Made by a program: the position numbers and the translations under genes. A stretch of 64,000 nt of DNA from Brachybacterium faecium DSM 4810 (GTDB lineage: Bacteria; Actinomycetota; Actinomycetes; Actinomycetales; Dermabacteraceae): assembly GCA_000023405.1 (NCBI GenBank), contig CP001643.1:1674001-1738000 (forward strand), written 5' to 3'. Positions 36,577 to 47,089 of the stretch are shown here, piece after piece (position 1 is the stretch's first letter; each line of letters begins with the position of its first letter). The notes under the pieces were generated by a model. It saw only the letters and a list, made by a program, of their open reading frames with translations, did not search any database and was not told where the DNA came from.

Positions 36577-37763
36577 GCATCGCCCCCCGCTCCGGAGGCC
36601 ACCGCCTGCGCGGCGCCGACCGCTCCGCCAGCGCCCGCCGCGGCCGCCGCGGCGACCCGCAGCGCCCCCTGCGCGTGGTCGCGCTCGGCGGCGGCCACGG
36701 CCTGGCTGCGAACCTGCGTGCGCTGCGCCTGCTGGCCGACGACATCACCGCCGTGGTCACCGTGGCGGACAACGGGGGCTCCTCGGGCCGGATCCGCACC
36801 GAGATGCCGGTGCTGCCGCCCGGTGACCTGCGGATGGCGCTCGCGGCGCTGTGCGAGGACTCCGACTGGGGGTCCATCTGGGGTGATGTCATCCAGCACC
36901 GCTTCGCGACCGAGGGAGAGCTGGACGGGCACGCCCTGGGCAACCTGCTCATCGTCGCGCTGTGGCAGATCCTCGAGGACCCGGTCGAGGGGCTGGACCA
37001 GATGGCGGAGCTGCTGGGCGCGCGCGGGCGGGTGCTGCCGATGGCGCTGGATCCGCTGGACATCGAGGCCCATGTGCGCGGCGAGGACGGGCAGCTGCAC
37101 ACCGTCTCCGGGCAGTGGCAGGTCGCGACCGCCGCGGGCCGGGTCGAGGACGTCCGCCTCATCCCCGCCCGCCCCCGCGTCCCGCAGGACGTCATCGACG
37201 CCCTGGGCCGCGCCGACTGGATCATCGTGGGCCCCGGCTCCTGGTACACCTCGGTGCTGCCCCACCTGATGATCCCGGAGATCGCGGAGGCGATCCGCAC
37301 CAGCCCCGCACGGCGCTGCATCACCACGAACCTCTCCGTCGGCGCGCAGGAGGCGGAGGGCATGACCAGCCTGGACATGCTCGACGTGCTGCTTGAGCGC
37401 GCCCAGGGCTGCCGCTTCGACGCGCTGCTGGCCGACCCCACCACCCTCGGCGACGCCCTCGAGCTCGCGGAGTCCGCACAGGGCCGCGGCATCCGCACCC
37501 TGCTGCGCCAGGTGAGCGTGGGCAACGGGACACCGCAGCACGACCCGGTGCGCCTCGCCGCCGCGTACCGTGACCTGTTCGACGACGTGTACGGAGATGT
37601 CGAGACGGAGCACGCCGCGAGCGTGCCCGGTGACGGAGAGCACAGCCCTGCCGGGCAGGCGCACGTCGAGCACGAGAACGCACGGCACGCGAGTGCCGGC
37701 GACCGCACCACGGGGGCTTCGTCCCCCCGCACCGAGGAGGACATGCATGGCGCTGACGGGTGA
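36573..37763 (+). CDS. yvcK: Gluconeogenesis factor YvcK (UDP-GlcNAc-binding, CofD-like)
   Basis: A 396-residue protein of the YvcK/CofD-like family with the N-terminal nucleotide-binding block [45 protein letters not shown] and GHALGNLLI. Relatives bind UDP-sugars and are needed for cell-wall homeostasis and growth on gluconeogenic carbon. The first 30 residues and the last 65 are variable, charged extensions. The ATG overlaps the rapZ stop, and the end overlaps the whiA start by 17 nt. Confidence 0.93.
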   Translation: MSIAPRSGGHRLRGADRSASARRGRRGDPQRPLRVVALGGGHGLAANLRALRLLADDITAVVTVADNGGSSGRIRTEMPVLPPGDLRMALAALCEDSDWGSIWGDVIQHRFATEGELDGHALGNLLIVALWQILEDPVEGLDQMAELLGARGRVLPMALDPLDIEAHVRGEDGQLHTVSGQWQVATAAGRVEDVRLIPARPRVPQDVIDALGRADWIIVGPGSWYTSVLPHLMIPEIAEAIRTSPARRCITTNLSVGAQEAEGMTSLDMLDVLLERAQGCRFDALLADPTTLGDALELAESAQGRGIRTLLRQVSVGNGTPQHDPVRLAAAYRDLFDDVYGDVETEHAASVPGDGEHSPAGQAHVEHENARHASAGDRTTGASSPRTEEDMHGADG

Positions 37764-38745
37764 GGCCAAGGAGGAGCTGAGCCACCTCGAGGTGACCCGT
37801 CCCTCCGCGCGCAAGGCGGAGGCGGCGGCGATGCTCCGCTTCGCCGGCGGGCTGCATCTGGTGGCCGGACGGGTGGTGGTCGAGGCGGAGCTGGACTCCG
37901 CGGCCGTCGCCCGCCGGCTCCACGGGATCATCGCCGACATGTACGGGCACCGCGCGGATCTGGCCGTCCTCGCGCCCTCCGGCATCCGCCGCACCACGCG
38001 CTACATCGTGCGGGTCGAGCGCGAGGGCGGGATGCTCGCCAGGCAGACAGGTCTGCTGGACGCCCGCGGCCGGCCCGTGCGCGGCATGCCGCCGTTCGTG
38101 GTGGGCGGGGCGACGGTCGACGCAGAGGCCGCCTGGCGCGGCGCGTTCCTCGCCCGCGGCACGCTCACCGAGCCGGGGCGCTCCTCCGCGCTCGAGCTGT
38201 CCTGCCCCGGCCCCGAGGTGGCGCTCGCGATGGTGGGCGCCGCCCGCCGCCTGGGGGTCGCCTCCAAGGCCCGCGAGGCCCGCGGCACCGACCGGGTGGT
38301 GCTGCGCGACGGGGACGCGATCTCGATGCTCCTGGGCCGCATGGGGGCGCCCGAGACAGTGAAGATCTGGGAGGAGCGGCGCACCAAGCGCGAGGTGAAG
38401 GCCACGGCCCACCGGCTGGCGAACTTCGACGACGCGAACCTGCGCCGCTCCGCCCGGGCAGCCGTGGCCGCCGGGCAGCGGGTGCAGCGCGCGCTCGAGA
38501 TCCTCGGCGACGAGGTGCCCGAGCACCTGCGAGCTGCCGGCCGGCTCCGCCTCGAGCACCGCCAGGCGAGCCTCGAGGAGCTCGGCCGCCTCGCGGATCC
38601 GCCGCTGACGAAGGATGCCGTCGCGGGCCGGATCCGACGCCTTCTGGCCACCGCGGACAAGCGCGCGGAGGAGCTCGGCATCGCCGGGACCGACCACGGA
38701 GTGGACGAGGAGCAGCTTCCGCCGTCCCCGGATCCGGGTCATTGA
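37747..38745 (+). CDS. whiA: DNA-binding protein WhiA
   Basis: A 332-residue sporulation/division regulator-type protein with a degenerate LAGLIDADG-homing-endonuclease N-domain (for example [12 protein letters not shown] and [14 protein letters not shown] [14 protein letters not shown]) and a C-terminal helix-turn-helix domain ([24 protein letters not shown]). In Streptomyces WhiA works with WhiB to switch on division genes; homologues occur widely in non-sporulating Gram-positives. The ATG at 37747 gives the conserved start [11 protein letters not shown] and overlaps yvcK in another frame, so expression is linked to rapZ-yvcK. Confidence 0.95.
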   Translation: MALTGEAKEELSHLEVTRPSARKAEAAAMLRFAGGLHLVAGRVVVEAELDSAAVARRLHGIIADMYGHRADLAVLAPSGIRRTTRYIVRVEREGGMLARQTGLLDARGRPVRGMPPFVVGGATVDAEAAWRGAFLARGTLTEPGRSSALELSCPGPEVALAMVGAARRLGVASKAREARGTDRVVLRDGDAISMLLGRMGAPETVKIWEERRTKREVKATAHRLANFDDANLRRSARAAVAAGQRVQRALEILGDEVPEHLRAAGRLRLEHRQASLEELGRLADPPLTKDAVAGRIRRLLATADKRAEELGIAGTDHGVDEEQLPPSPDPGH

Positions 38746-38751
38746 TAAGAT
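38746..38751 (+). promoter_or_regulatory. Putative -10 box of gap (TAAGAT)
   Basis: TAAGAT lies directly after the whiA stop and would start a leader of about 100 nt for gap. No -35 consensus is visible at the expected distance. Confidence 0.45.
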
Positions 38752-38823
38752 CGTCACGGCCGTCGGTCACATCCGGCGCCGTCCGAGCGTACGAGGGCGT
38801 GCGCGCCATGTCAGTACCGGAAT

Positions 38824-38843
38824 TTCGCAGGCACCCCTGCGAA
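38824..38843 (+). promoter_or_regulatory. 5'-UTR hairpin just before the gap ribosome-binding site
   Basis: A perfect 8-bp stem TTCGCAGG/CCTGCGAA with a CACC tetraloop ends 3 nt before the strong AGGAGGAA at 38847-38854. It is placed to protect the mRNA or modulate access to the ribosome-binding site without covering it. Confidence 0.65.
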
Positions 38844-38848
38844 TCTAG

Positions 38849-39862
<1,014 letters not shown>

Positions 39863-39898
39863 TCCCGGAGTCGTCGCACTGACGACCAGGACAGCCCC

Positions 39899-39945
39899 GG
39901 AGCCCGCCGGCCGCCGCCCCGAAGGGTCGGTGCCCGGCGGGCTCC
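39899..39945 (+). terminator. gap-pgk intergenic hairpin (terminator or processing site)
   Basis: A perfect 12-bp stem GGAGCCCGCCGG/CCGGCGGGCTCC (39899-39910 and 39934-39945) with a 23-nt loop lies between gap and pgk. It may partly terminate the transcript and so set gap above pgk-tpiA. A smaller GTCGTC/GACGAC stem is at 39870-39886. Confidence 0.65.
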
Positions 39946-40009
39946 GCTCGTCCCCAGAGCCCTGTGCCGCTGCGCGGCGCGGCGGCGAGACCTTCGAAGG
40001 AGCACCACA

Positions 40010-41212
40010 GTGCTGAAGACCATCGACTCGCTCGGAGAGCTGCGCGGCAAGCGCGTGCTCGTCCGAGCGGACCTCAACGTCCCGCTGGACGGGACCACCA
40101 TCACCGACGACGGACGCATCCGCGCCGCGCTGCCCACCCTGACGCGCCTGGTCGAGGCCGGCGCACGGGTGGTCGTGATCTCCCACCTCGGCCGCCCCAA
40201 GGGCGCCCCCGAGGAGAAGTACTCCCTGCGCCCGGTCGTCGGCCGGCTCGGCGAGCTGCTCGGCCAGGAGGTCGCCTTCGCGACCGACACCGTCGGCTCC
40301 TCTGCACAGGAGGTCGTCGCCGGGCTCGAGGACGGCCGCGTGGCCGTCCTGGAGAACCTGCGCTTCAACCCCGGCGAGACCGCGAAGGACGACGCCGAGC
40401 GCGCGGCCTTCGCGACGCAGCTCGCCGCGCTCGGCGACGCCTTCGTCTCCGACGGCTTCGGCGTCGTCCACCGCAAGCAGGCCTCCGTCTACGAGCTCGC
40501 GACGGAGCTGCCTGCGGCCGCCGGCGAGCTGGTGCTCGCCGAGGTCGAGTCCCTGCGCAAGGTCACCGACCAGCCCGAGCGGCCCTTCGTGGTGGTGCTC
40601 GGCGGCGCGAAGATCGCCGACAAGCTCGGCGTGATCGACAGCCTGCTGGGCAAGGCCGACCGCCTGCTCATCGGCGGCGGCATGGCCTACACCTTCCAGA
40701 AGGCGAAGGGCTACGAGGTGGGCCGCTCCCTGCTCGACGAGAGCAAGCTCGATGTGGTCCGCGAGTACATGGACCGCGCCGAGAAGAACGGCGTCGAGCT
40801 GGTGCTCCCGGTCGACACCGCCGTGGCGCCCGAGTTCTCCGCCGATGCTCCCGCGACCGTGGTCGCGGTCGACGCGATGCCCGCCGACCAGGAGGGCATG
40901 GACATCGGCCCGGAGACCGCGAAGCTGTTCGGCGAGAAGATCGCCGATGCCGCGACCGTGTTCTGGAACGGCCCGATGGGCGTGTTCGAGTTCGAGGCCT
41001 TCGCCAAGGGCACCACCGCCGTGGCGGAGGTCCTCTCGAAGGCCCCGGGCTACACCGTGGTCGGCGGCGGCGACTCGGCCGCCGCGGTCCGCACCCTCGG
41101 ATTCGACGAATCCCTCTTCTCGCACATCTCCACCGGCGGTGGCGCGAGCCTCGAGCTCATCGAGGGCAAGGACCTGCCGGGCATCTCCATCCTCGAGGAG
41201 GACAACTCATGA
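40010..41212 (+). CDS. pgk: Phosphoglycerate kinase
   Basis: A 400-residue glycolytic kinase that makes ATP from 1,3-bisphosphoglycerate. Landmarks are [52 protein letters not shown] and the C-terminal nucleotide loop [10 protein letters not shown]. The GTG start follows GAAGGAG. Its stop overlaps the tpiA ATG (ATGA), so the two are translationally coupled. Confidence 0.97.
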   Translation: MLKTIDSLGELRGKRVLVRADLNVPLDGTTITDDGRIRAALPTLTRLVEAGARVVVISHLGRPKGAPEEKYSLRPVVGRLGELLGQEVAFATDTVGSSAQEVVAGLEDGRVAVLENLRFNPGETAKDDAERAAFATQLAALGDAFVSDGFGVVHRKQASVYELATELPAAAGELVLAEVESLRKVTDQPERPFVVVLGGAKIADKLGVIDSLLGKADRLLIGGGMAYTFQKAKGYEVGRSLLDESKLDVVREYMDRAEKNGVELVLPVDTAVAPEFSADAPATVVAVDAMPADQEGMDIGPETAKLFGEKIADAATVFWNGPMGVFEFEAFAKGTTAVAEVLSKAPGYTVVGGGDSAAAVRTLGFDESLFSHISTGGGASLELIEGKDLPGISILEEDNS

Positions 41213-41985
41213 CCACCCCCCGCACCCCGCTGATGGCGGGCAACTGGAAGATGAACCTCGACTGGAAGCAGGGCCTCGCCCTGGTCGAGGAGCTCGGCGA
41301 GCACCTCAAGGAGGTCGACACCTCGCTGGTCGAGACCGTCGTGCTGCCGCCCTTCGTGGACCTGCGCAGCGTCCAGGTCGCGGTCGACGCCGGCAAGCTG
41401 CCGATCGCGTACGGCGCGCAGGACATCTCCGCCCACGAGTCCGGTGCGTACACCGGCGAGGTCTCCGGCCCGATGCTGAAGACCCTCGGCTGCTCCTACG
41501 CCGCGGTCGGCCACTCCGAGCGCCGCCAGTACCACGGCGAGGACGAGGAGGTCACGAATGCGAAGGTGAAGGCCGCCTTCGCCGCGGACATCACCCCGAT
41601 CCTGTGCGTCGGCGAGCCGCTCGAGGAGCGTCAGGCCGGCAAGCACGTCGAGTACACCCTCGCCCAGCTCGAGGGAGGCATCGAGGGACTGGACGCCGCG
41701 CAGGCGAAGCGGATCGTCATCGCCTACGAGCCCGTCTGGGCCATCGGCACCGGCGAGGTCGCCACCCCGGACGACGCCCAGGAGGTGTGCGCCGCGATCC
41801 GTGAGGCGCTGCGTGCGATGCACGGCGACGAGGTCGCCGACGCCGTCCGCGTCCTGTACGGCGGCAGCGTGAAGTCCGCCAACGTGGCCGAGCTCATGGA
41901 GAAGGCCGACGTCGACGGCGCGCTCGTCGGCGGCGCCTCGCTCAAGGCCGAGGAGTTCGCCAAGATCGCGGGCTTCCAGGGCTGA
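41209..41985 (+). CDS. tpiA: Triosephosphate isomerase
   Basis: A 258-residue TIM barrel interconverting dihydroxyacetone phosphate and glyceraldehyde 3-phosphate. Active-site residues are K14 (GNWKMN), H102 (VGHSERR) and E174 ([11 protein letters not shown]), with the phosphate loop YGGSVKSAN and GALVGGASL near the end. Its ATG overlaps the pgk stop. The TGA stop codon is also the first three bases of a 56-bp tandem repeat array that fills the 3' untranslated region. Confidence 0.97.
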   Translation: MTTPRTPLMAGNWKMNLDWKQGLALVEELGEHLKEVDTSLVETVVLPPFVDLRSVQVAVDAGKLPIAYGAQDISAHESGAYTGEVSGPMLKTLGCSYAAVGHSERRQYHGEDEEVTNAKVKAAFAADITPILCVGEPLEERQAGKHVEYTLAQLEGGIEGLDAAQAKRIVIAYEPVWAIGTGEVATPDDAQEVCAAIREALRAMHGDEVADAVRVLYGGSVKSANVAELMEKADVDGALVGGASLKAEEFAKIAGFQG

Positions 41986-42195
41986 GCGACGTGCTGCGAG
42001 CGTGCGAGCGGTAGGAGCTCAGCCGGTGAAGCGGTGTTTGAGCGACGTGCTGCGAGCGTGCGAGCGGTAGGAGCTCAGCCGGTGAAGCGGTGTTTGAGCG
42101 ACGTGCTGCGAGCGTGCGAGCGGTAGGAGCTCAGCCGGTGAAGCGGTGTTTGAGCGACGTGCTGCGAGCGTGCGAGCGGTAGGAGCTCAGCCGGT
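41983..42195. repeat. 56-bp tandem repeat array, 3.8 identical copies
   Basis: Identical units begin at 41983, 42039, 42095 and 42151; the last is cut after 45 bp. The first three bases of unit one are the tpiA TGA. Each unit has TGAGC near its start and GCTCA about 30 nt later, able to form a 5-bp closing stem. The period is not a multiple of three, so the array does not encode a repeated peptide. A 10-bp direct repeat CAGGGCTGAG occurs at 41977-41986 and 42200-42209, at either edge of the array. The array lies between tpiA and its terminator. Confidence 0.97.
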
Positions 42196-42223
42196 CTCGC
42201 AGGGCTGAGAGAGCCGTACCACC

Positions 42224-42252
42224 CGGGCCGGGTCCTCGTCGGACCCGGCCCG
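42224..42252 (+). terminator. tpiA terminator
   Basis: A perfect 12-bp stem CGGGCCGGGTCC/GGACCCGGCCCG with a 5-nt loop follows the repeat array. No U-run is present. Confidence 0.85.
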
Positions 42253-42257
42253 TGGCG

Positions 42258-42263
42258 TATGCT
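42258..42263 (+). promoter_or_regulatory. Putative -10 box of secG (TATGCT)
   Basis: TATGCT fits TANNNT, lies just after the tpiA terminator and would give a leader of about 33 nt. Confidence 0.5.
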
Positions 42264-42302
42264 GGATCGGTCCGCCTGTCTCCGTGGAAGGTGTCCGTCC
42301 TC

Positions 42303-42551
42303 GTGGATCTGCCTCTGCTGAAGCTCATCCTTCAGATCCTGCTGGCCGTGCTCGGCCTGCTGACCATCATGCTCGTCCTGCTGCACAAGGGGCGCGGCGG
42401 CGGTCTGTCCGACATGTTCGGCGGCGGCGTCTCCTCCTCGGCCAGCGCCTCCGGTGTGGCGGAGCGGAACCTGAACTGGCTCACCGTCTCCGTCGCCGTG
42501 GCCTGGGGCTTGAGCGCGGTCGCCCTGGGCGTCATCGAGAAGCTGCTCTGA
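42303..42551 (+). CDS. secG: Preprotein translocase subunit SecG
   Basis: An 82-residue membrane subunit of the SecYEG translocon with two helices, about residues 5-26 and 57-78. Between them lies the typical cytoplasmic loop HKGRGGGLSDMFGGGVSSS. Two in-frame GTG codons compete: 42303 lies 11 nt after AGG in GGAAGG and gives the usual family length, while 42291 abuts the ribosome-binding site, so I prefer 42303. The position after tpiA is conserved in many actinobacteria. Confidence 0.92.
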   Translation: MDLPLLKLILQILLAVLGLLTIMLVLLHKGRGGGLSDMFGGGVSSSASASGVAERNLNWLTVSVAVAWGLSAVALGVIEKLL

Positions 42552-42575
42552 GCCGCTAGCCGCTCTGCACAGCGA

Positions 42576-42610
42576 GAAGGGCCGGTCACCGTCGAGGTGA
42601 CCGGCCCTTC
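42576..42610. terminator. Bidirectional terminator between secG and opcA-pgl
   Basis: A perfect 15-bp stem GAAGGGCCGGTCACC with its complement at 42596-42610 and a 5-nt loop. It lies between the convergent secG and opcA-pgl genes. Confidence 0.85.
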
Positions 42611-42637
42611 CGCGTGCTCGGCGGGTTCAGGCGGGGC

Positions 42638-44353
42638 TCAGCCCTCGCCTCCCGCTGCGGACTCGTCCAGGTACCAGGTGGTGGACTCCAGCCCCCGCAC
42701 GGCGGAGGCGGGCACCGCCCACGGGTCGATGGGGCCGTGCCCGTCGCGGACCGCCCCGGCCTTCTCCGCACCGGCGACCAGCAGCGCCACGTGCCGCGCC
42801 GAGTTCAGCACCGGCCAGGTGAGCGAGATCCGCTCCGGAGGAGGCTTGGGGGAGTCGGTCACCCCGGTCGCGCTCGCGCTGATGTGTCGCTGGTCGGGGT
42901 GCTCGGGGAAGAGCGAGGCGATGTGGCCGTCGGGGCCCACACCCAGCAGCAGCACGTCGAAGAACGCCCGGCCGCGCGTGCGGAACGGCTCGTCGCCGCC
43001 CATCTGGTCCAGCTGCTGCCCGTACCAGGCGGCGGCGTCCTCGAGGGACATGCCGTCTGCGGGGGAGGGCATCACGTGGATGTTGCGGGCCGGCAGCCCG
43101 GCCTTCTCCTGCAGCGGGACGAGCAGCGAGTCCCGCACCCCCACCTCGTTGCGCTCGGCGGAGTCCGGGTCGACGAAGCGCTCGTCCCCCCACCACAGGT
43201 GCAGGTGGGCGGCGTCCACCCCGGCGGCGGCGAGGGCCTCCGGCAGTGCGGCGGCGGTCTTCGTGCCGACGGTCCCGCCGGTGAGCACGAGGTGCGCGAC
43301 GGGGCGCTCCGCGAGCGCGGCGGCGAGCTGCTGGGCGGCGCCCTCCGCGGCCGCGGCCGCGACGGCGTCGCCGTCGGCGAGCACCACGTCGTGCGGCGCG
43401 GGCTTGCCGCTGGCGAAGGTCGCGGTGTCGTCGACGCTGCTGTAGGTGGCGGCGAGGACCTCGCCGTACACCTCGTCGGGGTCCAGGCGGCGCAGCTCCT
43501 CGGTGATGAGCTCCGCGAGGGAGCGGCGCGGCATCGTGACGTGCTGTCCGGTGTCGTCACCGGGCAGCTTCATCACGATCGAGTCGTCGCTGACGCGCGT
43601 GAGCTCGATCGTGCCGTCCTCGCGCACGAGGCGCACGCCGTGGACGCCGGCGAAGTCGGCGTCGTCGGCGGCCGGGGGGAGCACCTCGGCGGTGACGCCG
43701 AGGGTGTGCTCGAGCCAGGCGGCCATCAGCGCGACCGAGGGGTTGCCGACGGTGCCGGTGACCTCGGCCTTCGTGGGAACGGCCACGGGCGGGACCTCGT
43801 AGGCGCTCGCGACCAGGCCGCGCCAGCGCGTCAGCCGCGCCCAGGCGAAGTCGGAGTCGCCGCTGGAGTAGCCGCGACGCAGCCGCTTGAGGGTGGCCAG
43901 CGGATCCGGGCAGGCGGCGGAGTCCGTGATGCGGCGCTGGGACATGGAGCCCAGCACGTCGTGGACGGGCGAGGACGGTGCGTTCTCGGGCCACCAGGTG
44001 ACGATCGGGGCGTCCGGCAGCAGCAGCGCCATCACCAGCGTGTCCAGCGCCCACAGCACGTCGCCGCGGGCATGGAGGATGACGATCTCGCCGGCACCGG
44101 CATCGCGGCCCACGCGGATCTCGGCGTCGAGACCGGAGTTCTCGGCCTCCGGATCGGCGTCGACGACGATGACGCGGGCGGGGTGCTCGTGGCTCGCGGC
44201 GATCGCGGCCTCGAGCGGCTCCTCCACATCGCCGGTGGCGATGATGATGAGCGTGAGGACCCGCCCGATCGTGTTCGCGCCGAACGTCTCCCGCATCTCG
44301 ATCATCTGCTTGTCGATCGCCGATGCGGTGGTGTCGGTCAGGGTGGTGATCAC
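42638..44353 (-). CDS. opcA-pgl: OpcA (G6PD assembly protein) fused to 6-phosphogluconolactonase
   Basis: One uninterrupted 571-codon frame holds two proteins usually encoded by adjacent genes. Residues 1-303 are OpcA, the activator/assembly factor of glucose-6-phosphate dehydrogenase, with RVLTLIIIATG, WWPENAPSSP, LARLTRWR-like WARLTRWRGLVAS and VAVPTKAEVTGTV. Residues about 320-571 are 6-phosphogluconolactonase, with HLVLTGGTVGT, LWWGDERFVDPDSAERNE and DVLLLGVGPDGHIASLFPEH. The linker (about 304-319) has no Met and no ribosome-binding site before the GTG codons at about 43382-43387, so a separate pgl start is unlikely. The GTG start overlaps the zwf stop, linking expression with the enzyme it activates. 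Confidence 0.88.
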   Translation of the reverse strand: MITTLTDTTASAIDKQMIEMRETFGANTIGRVLTLIIIATGDVEEPLEAAIAASHEHPARVIVVDADPEAENSGLDAEIRVGRDAGAGEIVILHARGDVLWALDTLVMALLLPDAPIVTWWPENAPSSPVHDVLGSMSQRRITDSAACPDPLATLKRLRRGYSSGDSDFAWARLTRWRGLVASAYEVPPVAVPTKAEVTGTVGNPSVALMAAWLEHTLGVTAEVLPPAADDADFAGVHGVRLVREDGTIELTRVSDDSIVMKLPGDDTGQHVTMPRRSLAELITEELRRLDPDEVYGEVLAATYSSVDDTATFASGKPAPHDVVLADGDAVAAAAAEGAAQQLAAALAERPVAHLVLTGGTVGTKTAAALPEALAAAGVDAAHLHLWWGDERFVDPDSAERNEVGVRDSLLVPLQEKAGLPARNIHVMPSPADGMSLEDAAAWYGQQLDQMGGDEPFRTRGRAFFDVLLLGVGPDGHIASLFPEHPDQRHISASATGVTDSPKPPPERISLTWPVLNSARHVALLVAGAEKAGAVRDGHGPIDPWAVPASAVRGLESTTWYLDESAAGGEG

Positions 44354-45903
44354 GGTCGCCTCCAGGTACGCCCGTCATGGGCGAGCATCTCGTGCGCGGT
44401 ATCGGGGCCCCACGTGCCGGGGCGGTACGGGGCCGGGTCCAGGTTCTCCGCCCAGAACGCGGTGATGGGGTCGAGGATCTTCCAGGAGAGCTCGACCTCC
44501 TTCTGTCGCGGGAACAGCGGCGGGTCCCCGAGCAGCATGTCGAGGATCAGGCGCTCGTACGCCTCCGGCGACTCCTCGGTGAAGTTCATGCCGTAGGCGA
44601 AGTCCATCGTCACGTCCCGCACCTCCATCTGGGTGCCCGGGACCTTGGAGCCGAAGCGCATGGTGACGCCCTCGTCCGGCTGGACGCGGATGACGATCGC
44701 GTTCTGTCCCAGGTCCGCGGTGTCGGTGGAGCGGAAGGGCAGGAACGGGGCGCGCTTGAAGACCACCGCGATCTCGGTGACGCGGCGGCCCAGGCGCTTG
44801 CCGGCCCGGAGGTAGAAGGGCACGCCCGCCCAGCGCCGGGTGGCGATGTCCAGCCGCATCGCGGCGAAGGTCTCGGTGGTGGAGTCGGCGGGGATACCGT
44901 CCTCCTCGAGGTAGGGACGCACCTCCTCGCCGCCCTGCCAGCCGCCCACGTACTGGCCGCGAGCGGTGTGCGCGGCGAGATCCTCGGGAAGCTCGACGGC
45001 CGCGAGCACCTTCTCCTTCTCGGCGCGCAGATCCGCGGCGCGGAAGGAGACGGGTTCCTCCATCGCGGTGAGCGCGAGCAGCTGCAGCAGGTGGTTCTGG
45101 ATGACGTCCCGGGCGGTGCCGATGCCGTCGTAGTACCCGGCGCGCGAGCCGATGCCGATGTCCTCGGCCATCGTGATCTGCACGTGGTCGACGTAGCTCG
45201 CGTTCCAGACCGGTTCGAACATCTGGTTCGCGAAGCGCAGCGCCAGGATGTTCTGGACCGTCTCCTTGCCCAGGTAATGGTCGATGCGGAAGACGTCCTC
45301 CGGGCGGAAGGCCTTCTCGACCACGTCGTTGAGCTCGCGCGCGGAGGCGAGGTCGTGCCCGAAGGGCTTCTCGATCACCACGCGGCGCCACGAGCCGTCG
45401 CGCGGGGTGTTCAGCCCCGAGTTCGCCAGCTGGCCGCACACCTGCGGGAAGGCGTCCGGCGGGATGGAGAGGTAGAAGGCATGGTTGCCTCCGGTGCCGC
45501 GGGTGCGGTCCAGCTCGCCGACGACCTCGGTGAGCCGCTCGAAGGCGGCCGTGTCGTCGAAGGTGCCGGTGACGAAGCGCAGGCCGCCGCGGAGCTGCTC
45601 GAAGACGCTCTCGTCGAAGCCGGTGCGGGAGTGCTCCGAGACGCTCTTGCGCACGTACTCGGCGAAGTCGTCGTCGGACCATTCACGACGGCCGAAGCCG
45701 ACCAGGCCGAAGCTGGGCGGGAGCAGGCCGCGGTGGGTGAGGTCGTAGATGGCGGGCAGGAGCTTCTTGCGCGCCAGGTCGCCGGTGACGCCGAACATCA
45801 CCATGGAGCCGGGGCCGGCGATGAGGGGGAGGCGACGGTCCCGGGGGTCGCGCAGCGGGTTCGGCGCGCCCGTCCCGGGGAGGTGGCTGGGGGAGTCGGT
45901 CAC
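44350..45903 (-). CDS. zwf: Glucose-6-phosphate 1-dehydrogenase
   Basis: A 517-residue NADP-linked dehydrogenase opening the pentose-phosphate pathway. The dinucleotide loop is MFGVTGDLARKKLLPA, the active-site block is RIDHYLGKETVQNILALRFAN, and VVIEKPFGHDLASAREL and NHLLQLLALTAMEEP are present. It starts at a GTG with AAAGGA 7-12 nt upstream (minus strand) and ends overlapping opcA-pgl. A strong hairpin upstream separates it from tal, so zwf-opcA-pgl may have its own promoter in the short gap or depend on read-through. Confidence 0.97.
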   Translation of the reverse strand: MTDSPSHLPGTGAPNPLRDPRDRRLPLIAGPGSMVMFGVTGDLARKKLLPAIYDLTHRGLLPPSFGLVGFGRREWSDDDFAEYVRKSVSEHSRTGFDESVFEQLRGGLRFVTGTFDDTAAFERLTEVVGELDRTRGTGGNHAFYLSIPPDAFPQVCGQLANSGLNTPRDGSWRRVVIEKPFGHDLASARELNDVVEKAFRPEDVFRIDHYLGKETVQNILALRFANQMFEPVWNASYVDHVQITMAEDIGIGSRAGYYDGIGTARDVIQNHLLQLLALTAMEEPVSFRAADLRAEKEKVLAAVELPEDLAAHTARGQYVGGWQGGEEVRPYLEEDGIPADSTTETFAAMRLDIATRRWAGVPFYLRAGKRLGRRVTEIAVVFKRAPFLPFRSTDTADLGQNAIVIRVQPDEGVTMRFGSKVPGTQMEVRDVTMDFAYGMNFTEESPEAYERLILDMLLGDPPLFPRQKEVELSWKILDPITAFWAENLDPAPYRPGTWGPDTAHEMLAHDGRTWRRP

Positions 45904-45928
45904 GATCGTCCTTTCTCGGACAGCAGCG

Positions 45929-45967
45929 CGGGAGCACGGCCCGCCGTGGTGGCGGGCCGTGCTCCCG
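45929..45967 (-). terminator. tal terminator
   Basis: A perfect 17-bp stem with a 5-nt loop (45929-45945 and 45951-45967) lies just after the tal stop on the minus strand and 25 nt before zwf. It should reduce read-through from tkt-tal into zwf. Confidence 0.85.
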
Positions 45968-45973
45968 ACGGGA

Positions 45974-47089
45974 TCAAGCGCGGGCGGACTCGACGGACTC
46001 GGAGACCGTGGCGAGCAGTTCGTTCCACGACTTCTCGAACTTCTCGACGCCCTCGCGCTCGAGCACGGCGAAGACGTCGGCGAGGTCCACGCCGGCCTCG
46101 GAGATCCGCTCGAGCACGGCCTCGGCCGAGGTGGCCTTCTCCGCGGTCAGCGCCGCCTGCGGCTGCGAGTGCTCCGCGACCGCCGCGAGGGTCTTCTCCG
46201 GCATGGTGTTGACGGTGGGGTCGGCGACGAGGCTGTCGACGTAGAGGGTGTCGGAGTACTCGGGGTTCTTCACGCCGGTGGACGCCCACAGCGCCCGCTG
46301 CACGTTCGCGCCCTTCTCCTTGAGCGCCGCGAAGCGCTCCGCGGCGAAGGCCTCGAGGTACACGCCGAAGGCGACCTGGGCGTTGGCGACGCCGGCCTGG
46401 CCGCGCAGCGCGGTGGCCTCCTCGCTGGCGAGCTCCTCGAGCCGGGAGTCGATCTCGGAATCGACCCGGGAGACGAAGAAGGAGGCGACCGAGTGGATGC
46501 TCGAGAGGTCCTTGCCCGCGGCGGCGGCCTGCTCGAGCCCGGCGAGGTAGGCGTCGATCACGGCGCGGTAGCGGTCCACCGAGAAGATCAGCGTGACGTT
46601 GACGCTGATGCCCTCGGCGATCGTCGCGGTGATCGCCGGCAGCCCCGCCTCGGTGGCCGGGATCTTGACGAACAGGTTCTCCCGGCCGACGACCTCGTGG
46701 AGGTGCTTGGCCTGCGCGATGGTCTCCTCGGTGCTGTGCGCGAGGCGGGGGTCGACCTCGATGCTCACGCGGCCGTCGAAGCCGTGCGTGGCGGTGTGCA
46801 GATCGGCGAAGAGATCCGCGGCGCGGCGCACGTCGTCGGTGGTGAGGACCTCGACGATCGCGTCGACGTCCTTGCCCTCGCCGGCGAGGCGGGCGATGTC
46901 CGCGTCGTACTCCGAGCGCCCGGAGATCGCGGACTGGAAGATCGAGGGGTTGGTCGTCACGCCGACGACGTTGCGGGTGTCGATGAGCTCGCGCAGGTTG
47001 CCCGAGTCCATCCGCTGGCGGGAGAGATCGTCGAGCCAGATCGAGACTCCGGCGTCGGAGAGGGCCTGCGTGCGAGTGTTCTGAGCCAT
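45974..47089 (-). CDS. tal: Transaldolase
   Basis: A 371-residue (beta/alpha)8 enzyme of the non-oxidative pentose-phosphate pathway, of the long actinobacterial/cyanobacterial type. The Schiff-base lysine is K142 in [27 protein letters not shown] and [20 protein letters not shown] are conserved. The ATG is preceded by AAGGA on the minus strand. It lies downstream of tkt with 188 bp between, including the tkt hairpin. Confidence 0.97.
   Translation of the reverse strand: MAQNTRTQALSDAGVSIWLDDLSRQRMDSGNLRELIDTRNVVGVTTNPSIFQSAISGRSEYDADIARLAGEGKDVDAIVEVLTTDDVRRAADLFADLHTATHGFDGRVSIEVDPRLAHSTEETIAQAKHLHEVVGRENLFVKIPATEAGLPAITATIAEGISVNVTLIFSVDRYRAVIDAYLAGLEQAAAAGKDLSSIHSVASFFVSRVDSEIDSRLEELASEEATALRGQAGVANAQVAFGVYLEAFAAERFAALKEKGANVQRALWASTGVKNPEYSDTLYVDSLVADPTVNTMPEKTLAAVAEHSQPQAALTAEKATSAEAVLERISEAGVDLADVFAVLEREGVEKFEKSWNELLATVSESVESARA

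Noticed and set aside
41983-42195. CRISPR-like array
   Set aside because: Units are directly adjacent and identical with no unique spacers, and no cas genes are nearby.
42075-42386. Minus-strand ORF reading through the 56-bp repeats and secG
   Set aside because: The peptide repeats only because the DNA does, it shifts frame every unit, and it lies antisense to secG and the terminator.
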